Assembly: GCA_033961575.1 (NCBI GenBank)
Contig: CM066737.1
Coordinates: forward strand, 98,732,709-98,796,708
DNA from: Aselliscus stoliczkanus
Lineage: Eukaryota; Chordata; Mammalia; Chiroptera; Hipposideridae
DNA length: 64,000 bases
Direction of reading: 5' to 3'
Shown here: positions 32,813 to 45,244 of the stretch, in pieces
Layout: every line of letters starts with the position of its first letter
How positions within the stretch are numbered: the stretch's first letter is position 1
Made by a program: the position numbers and the translations under genes
The notes under the pieces: model-generated
What the model was told of the DNA's origin: nothing
The model's database searches: none
The model's input: only the letters and a program-made list of their open reading frames with translations

Positions 32813-34799
32813 ACAAATGGGTGGAATGTGATGGGATACCTATAACAGACATTCTCATTCAGAAAGAGGAAGAATGGCAAATACATGACATGCACTGGTC
32901 CATAGCAATCCCGAGACCCCTAAGACCATGAGGTTACCTGCTTTGGACATCCTCACAGCAGGGAATGGGTGTCAATCTCATCTAAATCTTAAGGTAGCAT
33001 GGAAAACCTTCTAATCTGGTAGATAGTTATTTTAGGAAACATCTCTGTGGCATCTGGTTTTATAATCAAGGGAACTAGATGGCAAAGCTACCTAAATAAG
33101 TCTGAAGCTGCTGCCTGCTTGAATACTCTATTAAGATAATGTGAGTGAGGTAGATAAGTTGGAGAATAAACAAAGACCGAGGAGAAGGAAGAGAGAGGGC
33201 TATAAAAGAGAAGGATAGTAGGAAATTAAAACAGAGAGAGCACTCAAGGGAATCTGGGTGGATAGGTTCCTTCTGATGGCATGGGATAGGGAATCAAAGG
33301 CAGACATGGCACCAGGAGACTGTCCCATACAGGCCTCTGTGCAAGGTACACTGGATATCTTGTTGCTTCAAGTTCCTTACCCTGATAATTATAGGAATCT
33401 TTTGTCCCCACATTCTACCCCCAAAGGCCCTAAACATAAAAGAAATCCTTCCACCACCTCCACCCTAAAATGTATGCTCTCATCTCGGTTTTTTCACCTA
33501 CTATGAAATCCACAAAAAAACAAAAGTTACTCATTACTAAGTGCTGAACATTCAGAGTCCTAAGCTGTCTAAATTCGTGAATCTGTCTCTCTTTTTTTTT
33601 TGCTTTATGTATACAATGCTTTTTAAATAATTGTTCCTCAGAACACACAGGTGCCCCATTCATTAGCATTTGGGACTACAGAGGTGACAATAGGCTATCT
33701 TGAAATATGGTTTTCAAAATTATAGCTCCTTAAATATATGGTTCTGACTAACAATAAAATCGAAAGCTATACATTATGGCACAAGCCTGGTAAGCTTTGG
33801 AAGCTTCAGGAAAGATTCAAAGATCAATTAAAATCTCTCCTGCTTTACCTAAAAAGAATAAATCATTGTGAATTCATAAGTGTTTCCGAACCCACTGAAG
33901 TTTCCTTTTTTCTAAAGAGAGGAGCAGTCATCTTCAATCAGCACTGAGGCCTTGGCCTACCAACTGTCAAGGTCACAGTTTCTGGATGTGGATGAATGGG
34001 AAGGCAGTGTCAATGAACCATGCACACTTGCAAATTGACTCTCACAACACTTGCAGGACTCCCCTGCCCTTTCTAATAGCTTCTAGAATTTTCCAGACTC
34101 CTAGAAATTTGTTCAAGATTTTGGCACTCTAGAAATTCCACCACCTACCCCCACTGCCTCATCAGAACCCAGATCAAGGCAGTCCAACTTCAACTAAATT
34201 TTTGCTGGACTGATGCTGCCTTCAAGTGGTGTGTGTGTGGGGGTGGGGGGTGGGGGGGGTGTATTTTCCAGAAAAGGACAAGGAATAGTAAATTGTGAAG
34301 AAAGTAATGTCCCTCAAAAGTAATGACCATAAAACTAAGAAATCAGTGCAGCATTCCACAAAATCACTCAAGACGTTATTCTTTTTCCTTCTGCTGCCCT
34401 TACAAGCTGACTACAAAAGCAGGCAGAGTTAGCTCTGAGCTTCCAAGTGGAAAAATATTATACTAGAGAATCATAATATAGCATCTCAAATTGGAATCAA
34501 TTAAAAGAATGACAGATTTCTGGAAAATCTGTATTTGTCTACATTTTTTAGCATAAATATTTAGAAACCTAGGGTCTGAAAAGATCCTTTTACATGTCAC
34601 TTTAAAAAGAATCAACCATTTTATTCAAAGCAAAGTCAAAAAAAAGAACAAAAAAGAGATTAAAAAAATTCCTACCTTTCGGTCCTCACAGGTTTATAAG
34701 TATAACTTCAAGTGCATTATTTGTGGTATAAAATTTTTCCACCAAGGGCTATTTTTACTTTAAGGGGGGAGAATAAGTGCTTGCTCTCAGTTTAATGTA
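32813..34799. other. No gene recognised
   Basis: Mostly single-copy-looking. It holds a G-run tract at 34239-34259 (separate entry) and a short (GA)-rich patch near 33190-33240. Short frames lack recognisable domains. Confidence 0.4.
34239..34259 (+). repeat. G-run tract, G-quadruplex capable
   Basis: A GT-repeat runs into GGGGG-T-GGGGGG-T-GGGGGGGG on the plus strand. The long last run can supply the third and fourth G-stacks. Possibly a degraded simple repeat. Confidence 0.7.
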
Positions 34800-35120
34800 A
34801 AATTTCTCTCCAGTTATAGCTCACTTGTGGAGACTTGGTCCTATGGCTGAGCTGACACGCTGACTCATTTCACCATCAGTGTCTTAAGCGAGCATCATCT
34901 CCCACTGTGACTTAGGCCCCGGAGTTGCTTCTCAAATGAGCTGCCCATTCTCTCTGTCTTTCTCTCTCTCCCTCAAGCCCTGGAGACTGGAGAGAATTCA
35001 TCCACTGCACAGTAAGTTAACGAGGTAGTCAACCAAAGTTCAGAGAAAGTTTTCCCTCCCCGAGCTGGCAGTCAGCCACTCCATTCTGCCAGCATCCAAA
35101 GTTGGCTTCTCAGAAAATGT
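34800..35120. promoter_or_regulatory. Candidate conserved regulatory block
   Basis: No repeat signature and higher GC than surroundings. It contains a CGCTGACTCAT element (AP-1/MAF-type) near 34859-34869, 'tgtgacttaggccccggag', and a CT-rich patch 'ctctctgtctttctctctct'. Judged a candidate by composition and lack of repeats only. Confidence 0.3.
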
Positions 35121-35334
35121 ATTCCAAAGCTGGCACTTTATCTCAGGAGAATTTAGTCAAAGCATTTGGCACATCAGATTGTCTAAAACACAAGGTTAAG
35201 AGCTCAAAATAGCCACTCTATTCCAAGACTGTCTTAAATTAAGGAACATAATTATTAAAAGATTCTGCTACAATTGGACATGAAAACCATACCCTTCTAC
35301 GCAGTAGCTAGGCAAGACTGCTTTTCCTCCTGAT

Positions 35335-35510
35335 AAATGAACAAATAATTAATGAGCATGCACACTGTTCCTCCGCTGTGGGAATACAATGGAAAACAAG
35401 ACACAGCCATCCCCATCAAAGAGCTTCAAATTTAATTAGGAAACAAGACATAAACACATAAAAACAAAACCATTTACAAAATTACAGTACAAGGTTTAGA
35501 TTGCAGCAGC
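35335..35510 (-). mobile_element. L2 LINE 3' end, antisense
   Basis: 'aatgagcatgcacactgttc', 'gggaatacaatggaaaacaa', 'atcaaagagcttcaaattta' and 'aaacaagacataaacac' follow the antisense L2 3' end. Confidence 0.65.
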
Positions 35511-35559
35511 GTTAATAACTCCAGGTGCTCAATGCCCAGTTTGCAGAATGTGAAAACTT

Positions 35560-36225
35560 ACCTGTGTTCCCTCCTTAAAACATTTCTTAAAGTCTAATAT
35601 ACATACCGAAAATTCCACCTAAGTATATCGCTCCAAGAATTTTGATAAACTAAACACACCCAGGTACCAATGCCAAGATCAAAACTAACATTGCCAGCAT
35701 CCTGAAAGCCCCTTCTTTTCTCCCTTTCTAGTCACTAGTCTCCTCTGATGGTATCACTTACCCTGACTCATATCACCATAGATTCGTTTTGCTCATTTCT
35801 AAACTTTACGTAAATGGAATCTTGCAGTGTGTATTCTTTTGTGTCTGGTTTCTTTTGCTCAACATTTTATTTGAGAAAGTTATACATACGGTCGAGCAGA
35901 GTTGTAGATCATTCTCATTTCTGTATAGTATTCCATTGTGTAAATATTACAAAATGTATTTATCCATTTCCCATTTGATGGGCATCTGGATATGATGAGT
36001 GGTATTGTTGTGTACATTCAAGTTCATGACTTTTGGTGAACACGTGTATACATTTCTGTTGGGAATATAGTCATGGGGTAGGGTGCTGGGTTATCAGGTT
36101 GGCATATGCTCAGCTTTAGCAGATACTGCCAAACAGATTTCCAAAGTGGTTGTGCCATCTGACCCTCCCACCAGCAGTATATGAGCATTCAGCCACCCCA
36201 CATCCTTGCCAGCATTCAGCATTTC
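35560..36225 (-). mobile_element. Old L1 (L1M type) fragment
   Basis: Antisense L1 3' UTR to ORF2 end: 'ttgataaactaaacacaccc', 'gccaagatcaaaactaacat', 'acgtaaatggaatcttgcag', 'gtatagtattccattgtgta', 'ccaaagtggttgtgccatct' and 'tccttgccagcattcagca'. Confidence 0.75.
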
Positions 36226-36614
36226 CTACAGGACAAGCTTTTGACAGCACACTGATACAGTAGAGCATGGCGTTTCTGAGCAGAGGCTAACAGGGATTTA
36301 AGATACAGTTTCCAGGTGGCTGAGAAAGAGATCTCTTCTTTCAAAGAGAGCACCCCAGAACTGGGCGGGGGCTCAATTCTGTCCCCAGAAGCACAATTCC
36401 CCTCGGTATCCCCAGTGCCCCATCTTGGAATAAGTCATCAGCCACAGGCACATACACAATCTTCTCCATTGCAAAAGAAGTTCCTATAGTCCTCTGAAAG
36501 CAAATAAATAAATAAACCAATACATAAACATATAATCCTTTAACACAGAGACTGGGTAACAGAAGCACAAATTCTTCCTGGGTAGGTCCAACTATATCAA
36601 TGAAAGATACAGGG
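36226..36614. other. No gene recognised
   Basis: A 94-codon minus frame (36341-36625) lacks any recognisable domain. 36493-36530 holds a short (AAAT)n-like patch. Confidence 0.35.
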
Positions 36615-36882
36615 TTTATCTCCATCTAACACATAAGTTCTTACTATGTACCAGGCCCTGTTCTAACTCCTTTACAAATAGTCATTCATTCATTCAATTC
36701 TTACAACACATGAGATAAACATTGTTGTTATTCTAATTTTACAGGTGAAGAAACTGAGAAACAGAGAAGCAGAGTAACTCACTCAACCTCATAGAGCTGG
36801 TAAGTGACAACACAGACATTCCAATCCAGGCGGGCTAGCTCCATAGTCCATGCTCTTGACCTCACATTATGCTGTCTTTGTA
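36615..36882 (-). mobile_element. MIR SINE, near full length
   Basis: 'agttcttactatgtaccagg', 'ccctgttctaactcctttac', 'attttacaggtgaagaaact', 'agagctggtaagtgacaaca' and 'ccatgctcttgacctcacat' follow the whole antisense MIR consensus. Confidence 0.85.
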
Positions 36883-37806
36883 TTTCTGGAATGCTCAGGA
36901 CCTGAATAATTGCTCATCTCAACCAGTCTAATGTGTTCCTTTTTATTTTCCCCTTAATTTACCAAGAAGTTTGCTTACTTCATATGCCCAAATCTAAAGC
37001 AACCCCTTAGTTTTCCAAAGAGAAAATTCTGACCCCCAAGAAAAAATTTGGAACCAATTTAAATAATAAACTCGTAGAGCCACAGATTAAGTAGTCAAAT
37101 GTCAATTTATAATATTTTACTTTTTAAATTTCACACACACATATAAAAAATTAAATAAAATAATGTATTATTAAAATATTGCCTTTTTTCCCTAAAGTCA
37201 TGTGTCAGGAACTGACTTATTCATCTTGTACAGGTTTATGTATTAATAGTTATGCCTCAGTGTCTTCTTTGTCACTATAGTTATTTTTGACATCAGAGTC
37301 AATTCGTTCTGAGTGATTGACATATAGCATCTTTTGATTTCATATATAATGAGATTGTTGGGAATTTTATCTCAAATTAAAGTACCCCTTTGCATACCTT
37401 TTTAAACACTTATTTATCCTATAGGTATTATAATCACAACCTCTTCGATGGAGCATCTGAGTATATTGCTCTATAAAGTGATGGCGAAAAGATTTGTTTA
37501 CTGCAATATGAAATGATCGTGATGGAGTCACGACCCCAGTCATAATTACTAACTCTGTTATATTTTTTTCTTTTATTTTACCTAATCTGTAAGGAGATCT
37601 GTATAAACTTCCCAAATTAATATTGATTTAGGTTGTTTTAATGTTCCTCCCCCAAGTAGTACTTTATCATTCAAACTAAATTAATTCAGACTTTATAAAG
37701 ACTCAAATAGAGGGTGGAAATTCCTACTTTCCTAAGGAACAATCATGAAGGAGGGAACTTCACCTCCGAATTCCCTCTCTCTGGCTTGATTCCACAGTAA
37801 TACTGA
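36883..37806. other. No gene recognised
   Basis: Very AT-rich. An 82-codon minus frame (37367-37615) has no recognisable domain. Confidence 0.4.
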
Positions 37807-37820
37807 AACACTTTTTTTTT

Positions 37821-38286
37821 AAGATTTTATTGGGGAATTGGGGAAGGGGAACAGCACTGGGGAATCAGGGAAGGGGAACAGACAAGTTGCTGTCCTTTTG
37901 TTCTTCAGTCTAGTTGCGGAGGATGTTGCTTCACTGGCCCATGTTGGTATTATCATTGCGCTCTTCCAGGGTGAGGCAGATCAGTCGCCAGCTTCTGGAC
38001 GGCTGCTCACAGTGGCTCACAGCAGCTCAAGCTGGCTACTGGCCACTAACGCTGGCTGCGGGTCACTCACTGTATCTCACGGCAGCCCACTGCAGCCCCA
38101 CTGCAGCCTACGCCATTGCCGGGGACTCATGGCAGCCCAGCTCCAGGTGGAGCTGTTGTTCACCATCTTAGCTGTAGAGGGCACAGCATCACTGACCCTC
38201 ATATGTGGGATCCGAACCGGGGCCCTGCTGCTCAGGGCTAATGCTCCCAAGGCAACTCTTAACCAACTGAGCCACTCGGCTGGCCC
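37821..38286 (-). mobile_element. Long-form bat SINE
   Basis: Antisense long form with the complete tail, including a duplicated 'gggaaggggaacag' block, the GCAGCC/GCTGCC-rich body, 'ccaggtggagctgttgttca', 'ttagctgtagagggcacagc' and the GGCTGGCCC head. Duplication AACACTTTTT at about 37807 and 38287. Confidence 0.92.
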
Positions 38287-38504
38287 AACACTTTTTATTT
38301 TTAGTTAACCCTTTTCTTAAATTTGTCTTCATCCTTCTCCCCTTCTACTTCCCCCAACCCTATCCTTCATCCCCAGGCCTGACAGCTGGGTATTTGGCTC
38401 TTTGTACAGAGAACATATTCAGCCTTAAAGTCACTGGCCAGAAACCAAGAAAGTAACAAACAGAGCAGTAAAGGGTAATACTAAAACCAACAGTGGCGGC
38501 CATT

Positions 38505-38720
38505 CATTGAGTTCGTGCTATGTGTTAGGCACCATGCCACGCCCTTTAATCCTCACAGCAACACTACATGAAGTTATTCTTTCCATTTTACAGATAAAAT
38601 GACTCAACCTCATAGAAGTGAAATAATTTGCCCAAGGTCACAGAGCTATTAAGTTGTATGTGTTAACCAGACCTGTCTGATTCCAAAGACTACATTCTGA
38701 ACCCTGTACTATCACATTTT
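38505..38720 (-). mobile_element. MIR SINE
   Basis: 'gtgctatgtgttaggcacca', 'tttaatcctcacagcaacac', 'tccattttacagataaaatg' and 'tttgcccaaggtcacagagc'. Confidence 0.85.
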
Positions 38721-39062
38721 TAGATGTGATCATTCTAATGATAATATTAGATTCATTCTATAAACGTAAGAGTGCAAAATATATCACAGGTTCAAATGTA
38801 TATGATGAGGGACAATTTTCCACAGTGGAAGTCCTCAATGTCTTGGTAATTCTGTACCCAATTAGATACAACAGATGTCCAAAGCCTGGACACTGTGAGC
38901 AGACCACAAATGAACAGATTTCCTTTGAGCAGTGAGCCCCATGCTGGGCCAAAGATATGTTTGGAAAATTCACATCCAAAGTGCAAACCATGTGTGCATA
39001 ATGGCCAAGTACCATATAGAGCTTCTGGGAGGCTTCTGTTCAAAGAGCCAGGTCCCTATTAA
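38721..39062. other. No gene recognised
   Basis: Short frames on both strands have no domain. Unassigned sequence. Confidence 0.35.
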
Positions 39063-39072
39063 AACAGCATTT

Positions 39073-39501
39073 CGAGGGCCAGCCGAGTGGCGCATTGGTT
39101 AAGAGCTGGTTTTGGGATGCCAGAAGCCCCGTTTTGGATCCCACATATGAGGGCCAGTGACACTGCCCTCTACAGCTAACAGGGGCTCCACCTGGAGCTG
39201 GGCTGTGCGAGCCCCGGCGACGGTGTAGGCTGCAGCCCCTGCTGCAGTGGGCTGCCATAAGCTACAGTGAGTGGCCGGCAGCCAGCGTGAGCAGCTGGCA
39301 GCCAGCGTGAGCTTCCAATAGCCGCGGTGAGCGACCATCCAGAGGCTGGCGACCAATCTGCCTCATCTGGGAAGAGCGCAATGATGATACCAACGTGGGC
39401 CAGTGAAGCAATGTCCTCCGCAACTAGACTGAAGCACTAAAGGACAGCAACTTGTCTGTTCCCCTCCCCCAATTCCCCAATAAAATCTGTAAAAAAACAA
39501 C
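39073..39501 (+). mobile_element. Long-form bat SINE, sense
   Basis: Reads in sense: 'gggccagccgagtggcgcat' head, B box region, 'gagggccagtgacactgccc', 'tctacagctaacaggggctc', the GCAGCC-rich body, 'gggccagtgaagcaatgtcc' and tail 'attccccaataaaatctgta' plus A-rich end. Duplication AACAGCATTT at 39063-39072 and 39502-39511. It shows how the long form extends the short-form sequence. Confidence 0.94.
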
Positions 39502-39639
39502 AACAGCATTTGGAGAACTTGCAAACAACATACAGCAGAAAAATGAGAGCAACAGTGACCTTCTAAATCTGTTGGATTGTCCTCATCAGAACTCCTAAGG
39601 TATAGAAAGGAAAGGCTAAAAGGCCTTAGGTGTTAGAGT

Positions 39640-39870
39640 AGAGAGCAAAGGCAGGGGAGTTAGAAAGATCCAGGTTAAAACCTAGCTCTGCCACTGGCCC
39701 TGCACAGAACACTTATCTTCAAGTCAGTAAGATGTAAATAATAGTAGCTCTAATAATATCTAATTCATAGAGTTCTTGTGAGGAATGAACTAGACTATGC
39801 CTGTAAACTAGCACATTCTAGCATGTGGGAAATTACTTAATAAATGGTCATCATTACTCTTATTGCTATT
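39640..39870 (+). mobile_element. MIR SINE
   Basis: Sense MIR: 'aacctagctctgccactggc', 'atagagttcttgtgaggaat' and 'aattacttaataaatggtca'. Confidence 0.8.
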
Positions 39871-40304
39871 TCACTCCATTTTATAAACATCTTCAAGATT
39901 GACTGCAGTGTCCCTTCTAACTGTATTTAAAGGCTCTAATGGTCTCCCAGGAAAATGAGAGGGAAAGAGTCCTGGGCAATGTGAAGGCAGAGCAGCCTCC
40001 TCTTTTCTTTGTATTCCCTGCTTCTGATTTTGTTATGCCACATAATAACACTGCTCTCAGTCCAGTTGATGCCAAAATTCATATCTCCATCTGAAGTAAC
40101 ATGTTCAAGATGAAAGGAAAAACAGATAAAAGGATGCCAATGATGTCTCAGTGCAAGCCATGGGAAATGGAGCTAAATTTGTCATTCTTCCCATCCCATG
40201 TGAATGAAAGTGCCATGTACTGGCTACACAGTAGCTCTATAACTAGTACACAGATTGGGGAAAATATCTGAATTTCATACTTAATCGTCTTGAATGACGC
40301 TAGA
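39871..40304. other. No gene recognised
   Basis: Single-copy-looking sequence without coding or repeat signature. Confidence 0.4.
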
Positions 40305-41040
40305 CCTGTTTTTCCTAATTTTTAAAAACTTTTTATTTTGGAAATTTTTTAAGAAACAAAAGTTGAAAGAAGGACTCAGTATAAAAAGTTATCAACTCGT
40401 GGCCAAATGTGTTTCTTATATAGCCCTACCTACTTCCCCTCCCCTTTTTAGATTATTTTTAAGCAAATCCTACACATCATATTGTTTTTATCCTTATGTG
40501 TTTCAGCTGGTGACTCTAAACAATGATTCTTTTTTGAAAACATCACCATAATGTTATTCTCACTAAAAATTAATAATTATTCTTTAATATTATCAAATAT
40601 CCAGTAAATATTCAAAATCCCTGTAATCTTGTATTCTTGTGTTTTTTATAAGTTAAAATTAAAATGACGTTCATATTTTGCAATTAATAAATATGTCTGT
40701 TAAGACTTTCTCAATCTTTAGCTTCTAATTCATTCCCTCTCTCATTTTTCAAATGCAGTTTTGTTGTTGAAGAAAACATGTTGTTTGTCCTTAGAGATTT
40801 GATAATCTATATTTTGCTAATTGCATCTCTATGGAGTTGTTCAATGTGTTTCACTGTTCCCAATAAATTGGTGGTGAAATCTAAAGGCTTGGTCAGATTC
40901 TGGTTTGATATTTTGCCAATAAAACTTCATAGATGGTATTTTGTACTCCCCTTGTGAAGAATATAATATCTGGTTGCCTCTCTTTTTGATATGAAAGCTA
41001 TTGGTGATCACTGTCCAGATTCAATTTTTTAAGACAAGAT
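40305..41040 (-). mobile_element. Old L1 (L1M) 3' UTR, antisense
   Basis: 'actttttattttggaaattt', 'ttatcaactcgtggccaaat', 'ttattttta' followed by 'agcaaatcctacacatcata', 'tatcaaatatccagtaaata' and 'tggtggtgaaatctaaaggc' match the antisense L1M 3' UTR. Confidence 0.7.
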
Positions 41041-41884
41041 TTTACTCTGGTTTATCCCAATACTTTTTTAGAAACTAGATTTGATTTGATTATGAGCTAG
41101 ACATCTAGGGTAGGATCTAGCCATTTCAGAAAAGAAAGAGATTGTATCTCATTCTTCTTTCTGTCCCCAGTGCTGAGAGCATGGTACCTGTGACATCATA
41201 GGCACTCTAAAATGATTGGTCAAATTAAATTGGAAAACTAATATTTTCTCTAAAATATCATTTATCCAAAGAAGTGCATGCTTTTCTACTCTCATCATTA
41301 ACTCTTATAAATTCAAGTATTTCACCACCTAGGCTGCCTGTTCCTTTTAATTTAGTCATCAAATTCTCCTCACATTCATAAAAGAAGAAATTGCTATGCC
41401 TGGAATTGAGTGGCTGCAAAGGCTAACATTAATTTTAATTCTTCCATCACATCTGCTTAAATTTCCTCATTAAGACTTCAGGCACAATTTTCCCAATAGC
41501 ATTACCTGGGCTGTGTATGCAAATGATATCCCTGCTTAAACAATTGAGCATTTAGGGCATGATTATATTTTCCTTCCTTCTGTGATGAGAAACAAAAGGA
41601 AATTTGGTTCACACAGCCTAGGAGACACCTTTGGATTCTCTTGTTCCACTTTTTAAACAATGTATTATAACAGTAACTGGCAGGACTCATTGCCTTGGGG
41701 GCTCTTGGTCCTGTTTTGCAGTGCTCCAGTCTCTATCTTGATCTTGACAGATTTAGACAATAGGACCAAATCAGCATTTAGCAGAGGTCAACATCAAAGC
41801 TGGTTCTACATATAGAAATGACCCTTGTGACCCTAGTCCATGACTCACTTCTAGCTTTGGTTCAGCTGTGACCCTTCGCTGTCA
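41041..41884. other. No gene recognised
   Basis: 41140-41230 ('cccagtgctgagagcatggt', 'taggcactctaaaatgattg') is a probable sense L2 3' end. The rest is unassigned AT-rich sequence. Confidence 0.4.
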
Positions 41885-42835
41885 AAGTCATCTGAATTGT
41901 TTAGCTCCCCTCTCTCCTCTTCTCCCCTCTCATACCCTCTTCAGTCATCTGAAATCCGATTTCTATGCCTACCTCTACCTAGCAACTGTGTTAGTCACCA
42001 ATGTACCAAACCAACTAGGCTTTCCTCGGTTCTCATCTCATATGACGTCTTTGCAGTTTCCATGCTGTTCAGCAGCCCTGCCTTTTGAAACCCTTCTTTT
42101 AACATCTGAGGCTACACACTCCTGATCCTTCTCCCATCTCTCACACTGCTTCTCATTCTCATTTGTTGTTTTCTCGTCCCTCATCAGCCTCTTACATTTT
42201 GAATTTTCCTATTGCTTTTGCCAATGATTTCTTTTCTTACTCTCTTCCCCAGTGATTTCATTACCAAGCTGTGGGAGGAGACTACCAAATCCACCTCACT
42301 TCCTCTGTCCTTTTCTGGGAGTTCAGGCTCATGTCTCTGGTTGTACACTGGAATAGCTACAAATGAATGGCCAAGGAACACACAACCAAATACAATTCTT
42401 ACCTCTTCCATCCCCATTCCTTGCCCTCTATCATTGCCCTCCACAAATCTGTGGAAATCTCAAGCCCCCCACAGTCACCCCTAACCTTTCTTCTTCCCAT
42501 TTCCCACATCCAATTGGTCACCAGGTTCTTTCAAATGAATACTCCAGAGGTCTTTCAAAGTCATCCTTTCTGCCTCTTTGGTTCTACTCCTTGCCTGGTT
42601 TATGTCCTGACCTCCTCTCACCTGCACCATCACAGTAGCCTCCCAATTTTGTGCCAGTGTCGTTCACCCTGCTGCAACTTATTACTATCTCCCTAAGTCA
42701 CGCAGTGGGTAATGTGACTGTCTCCCTGAAACACTTCCAGTGGCTTCGCTTCCTGTAGGCTGAAGACAACAACATCCAAAAGCCTTCATGACATGGACTC
42801 AATCTCTCTTTCTAGCCCCGTAAGTGCCAGTAAAG
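41885..42835 (+). mobile_element. L2 LINE fragment, sense
   Basis: CT-rich sequence with L2-like order: 'ccaatgtaccaaaccaacta', 'ttcattaccaagctgtggga', 'tccaattggtcaccaggttc', 'caccatcacagtagcctccc', 'tgaaacacttccagtggctt' and 'aaaagccttcatgacatgga'. Open frames here (such as 42367-42696) are by-products of the low A+G content. Confidence 0.65.
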
Positions 42836-42999
42836 AGTCTCTGCGTCTCCCAGTAGTAGAAGAAATTTGAAGAAAGATAGAATTTCTGTGGGAAGAAAGT
42901 ACCAGAAAGGCATGCTGTAGTAGGGAAGCAGCACAAACAAAAGCACTGAAGTTGAAAACACTATGTTATTAAAGGGAAAACCAAGAAGAGATAAGCTAA

Positions 43000-43109
43000 G
43001 GGGCTGGCCGAGTGGCACGGTGGTTAAGCGCTGGCTTTGGGAAGCCAGGGACCCTGGTTCGGGTCCTACATATGAGGGCCAGTGACACCGCCCTCAAAAA
43101 AAAAAAAAA
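43000..43109 (+). mobile_element. Short-form bat SINE
   Basis: Canonical short form with poly-A tail. Perfect 17-bp duplication AAGAAGAGATAAGCTAA at 42983-42999 and 43110-43126, among the longest and cleanest here. Confidence 0.96.
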
Positions 43110-43126
43110 AAGAAGAGATAAGCTAA

Positions 43127-43601
43127 TGGGCGAGAAGGCTGGTGTTGTCATGTAGGGAAAGGTATGGTTCAATCCGTAGGATGGTGAAAAATCATTAGTA
43201 AGAGTCTTAAAACAAAATCAAACATGAATGTAATAACAGTTCTATGTTAATTTCCATGTATATTACCTATCCCTGCATACAGCTTCTCCAAACCTAATAT
43301 TCTACAGCAGACCCAACAAAATACTCCCAAGTTGGCTAAGTGTTCTTACTTCTATTTTAGGCTTTCAATCCCAATTGTTAACAACGCCATTAAATATAAA
43401 ACTTCCTTTCAGAGCTACTTGAAAATGTGTTACATAAATGCTGCATATTTCCCCCTCTAACTTCTTCCCTGGCATTTCTCAAGCTTCTAAAAATAACACC
43501 TCGGATGCTGGCTTTGTTCACTGCTCTAGCTCCCACTTGCACACCTATCATGTTCAGAGCCTAGCTGGAACAGATCACTTTCATTGGTGTTTCTTTTTTG
43601 T
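43127..43601. other. No gene recognised
   Basis: Unassigned single-copy-looking sequence. Confidence 0.4.
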
Positions 43602-43610
43602 GTCTCCATT

Positions 43611-43709
43611 TTTTTTGAGGGCAGTGTCACTGGCCCTCATATGTGGGACCCGAACCAGGGCCACTGGCTTCCCAAGCCAGCGCTTAACCACCGCGCCACC
43701 CGGCCAGCC
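43611..43709 (-). mobile_element. Short-form bat SINE
   Basis: Antisense short form, head CGGCCAGCCC. Flanks TCTCCATTTT and CCTCCATTTC are probably the duplication. Confidence 0.93.
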
Positions 43710-43924
43710 CTCCATTTCTTCCTACTCATGTAGCATTTGTTTTAATTGAAATTCAATGCTCCTGAGGAAATTATGTTCTCCCATGGGAAAGAAAAGGCTA
43801 GAAATTACTATTTTTCTCTTCTGATTTCCATTGTAGCTCCAGAAGCCATCTTTTGCAGCCAATATAAGAGCTCTCCTATGTATATTAGGAGGGGGATAAC
43901 AATAACAGTCAGCGATTGTCAGTA

Positions 43925-44155
43925 TTTATTTGAGAGATGAGTTACTCTGAGCCAGATACTATGCTAGGCACTTCACATTCGGAATCATATTCAATCATCA
44001 CATCGATCCAATATCTAGATGTTATTACACTCCGCATTTTTCCGACAAGCAAATTGAAACTTGGAGGAATTAAAGAACTTGACCCAAGGTCAAAAGCTGA
44101 TAAGTGTCAGTACCCACTTTCAGACCTATATATGCATTGCATGGCACCATAACTC
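43925..44155 (-). mobile_element. MIR SINE, degraded
   Basis: 'gagccagatactatgctagg', 'tccgacaagcaaattgaaac' and 'gacccaaggtcaaaagctga' follow antisense MIR. Confidence 0.65.
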
Positions 44156-45244
44156 ATGCTCTGTTTCTAGAAAATCATGTAAAAATTTTTGAAATAGAAG
44201 CCTGTACCTGGTATCTTAGGTCAGATTCTCCCAGAAGCAGACCCAGAAACAAGGATTAGAGTGCCAGTGCTCTATATACTGGGTGAGGAGGGGAGACGTG
44301 GTATAGGGAAGGGAAGGAAGTCCCAAAGGCTCTACATCCTTTGAGGAACTCTGGGAGACTGCTCAGATCACACCTCATAGTTAACTCAACCAGTAGGCAA
44401 GGAAACAAATATTTCTCTACCAGATCTCATGTTCTGCATTGGTTGAGAGTGGGGACACTTACAGCCAGCTCTGAGCCTGGACTGAGCATGCTCCCTGGTC
44501 ACAAAAGGACCTCAGAGAGTCATAGATTTTCAACAAAAAGCATCCGTATCAAGTAGAGGTGAGTCCCGAGGGATGTGGTAAGGGCACCAAGAATGTCTCA
44601 CATACATGCATATGGCCCTGGGAACTAGGAAAGGAAAGAGAGAAATCCCCATTATCTGGGCACACACATTCAATTACACTGCTTCACACACCATCTTCTG
44701 GACTGAGCTTAACCGATTGGGATTTCTTAGTACTGGCTTTTGCCAATTTTTTTTTTCAGTAATTCCCTCTTTTTGTCTCTAGCTAGACAACACGAACTTT
44801 CAAGGAGATACAGGAAAGATGGTGGGGCTACTACCACCAGAAATGCAATGGTGGAAGGGACCCCCACCCATCCTCCCACTACTGCACACCAGAACTTTCT
44901 AGTGGCCAGCACTAACTTACACTGTGGAAATCTGCACCCTCCCCACATAAAAGATTTCTCACATTGTCTCCTTAGGTTGCAAAGGCTCAACCCTCTAACA
45001 GTCCCCAAATTCCCCCAAATTATAAATTCTACGGATCAAGATGAGGTCATTTTCAAAGGCAGGAAGGATCCTATCTCTCTGAAAAACCCTTCTTGAATTT
45101 CTTCATTCAAGATTTTGCAATTCTGAAGTTTCTAAGTTAGTATAACCAAGAGAGCTAAATGTTGCATAGTCTTTGGGGTTAAATAACTCTAAACAATTTT
45201 ATAGGTTGGACATTGTAGTCATAATTATAAATATTAATAATACT
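44156..45244. other. No gene recognised; possible LTR remnant at 44215-44530
   Basis: 44215-44530 ('ggtcagattctcccagaagc', 'agacccagaaacaaggatta') resembles an old LTR or similar repeat that I cannot name. 44560-45240 is unassigned; frames at 44740-45096 (plus) and 44727-45008 (minus) overlap in antisense and lack domains. Confidence 0.35.

Noticed and set aside
42184..42696. Overlapping open frames on both strands suggesting a gene
   Set aside because: The region is a CT-rich L2 fragment; low purine content on one strand suppresses stops in several frames.
44740..45096. Antisense pair of open frames as a possible gene
   Set aside because: Both strands are open over a pyrimidine/purine-skewed stretch; no motif supports either.
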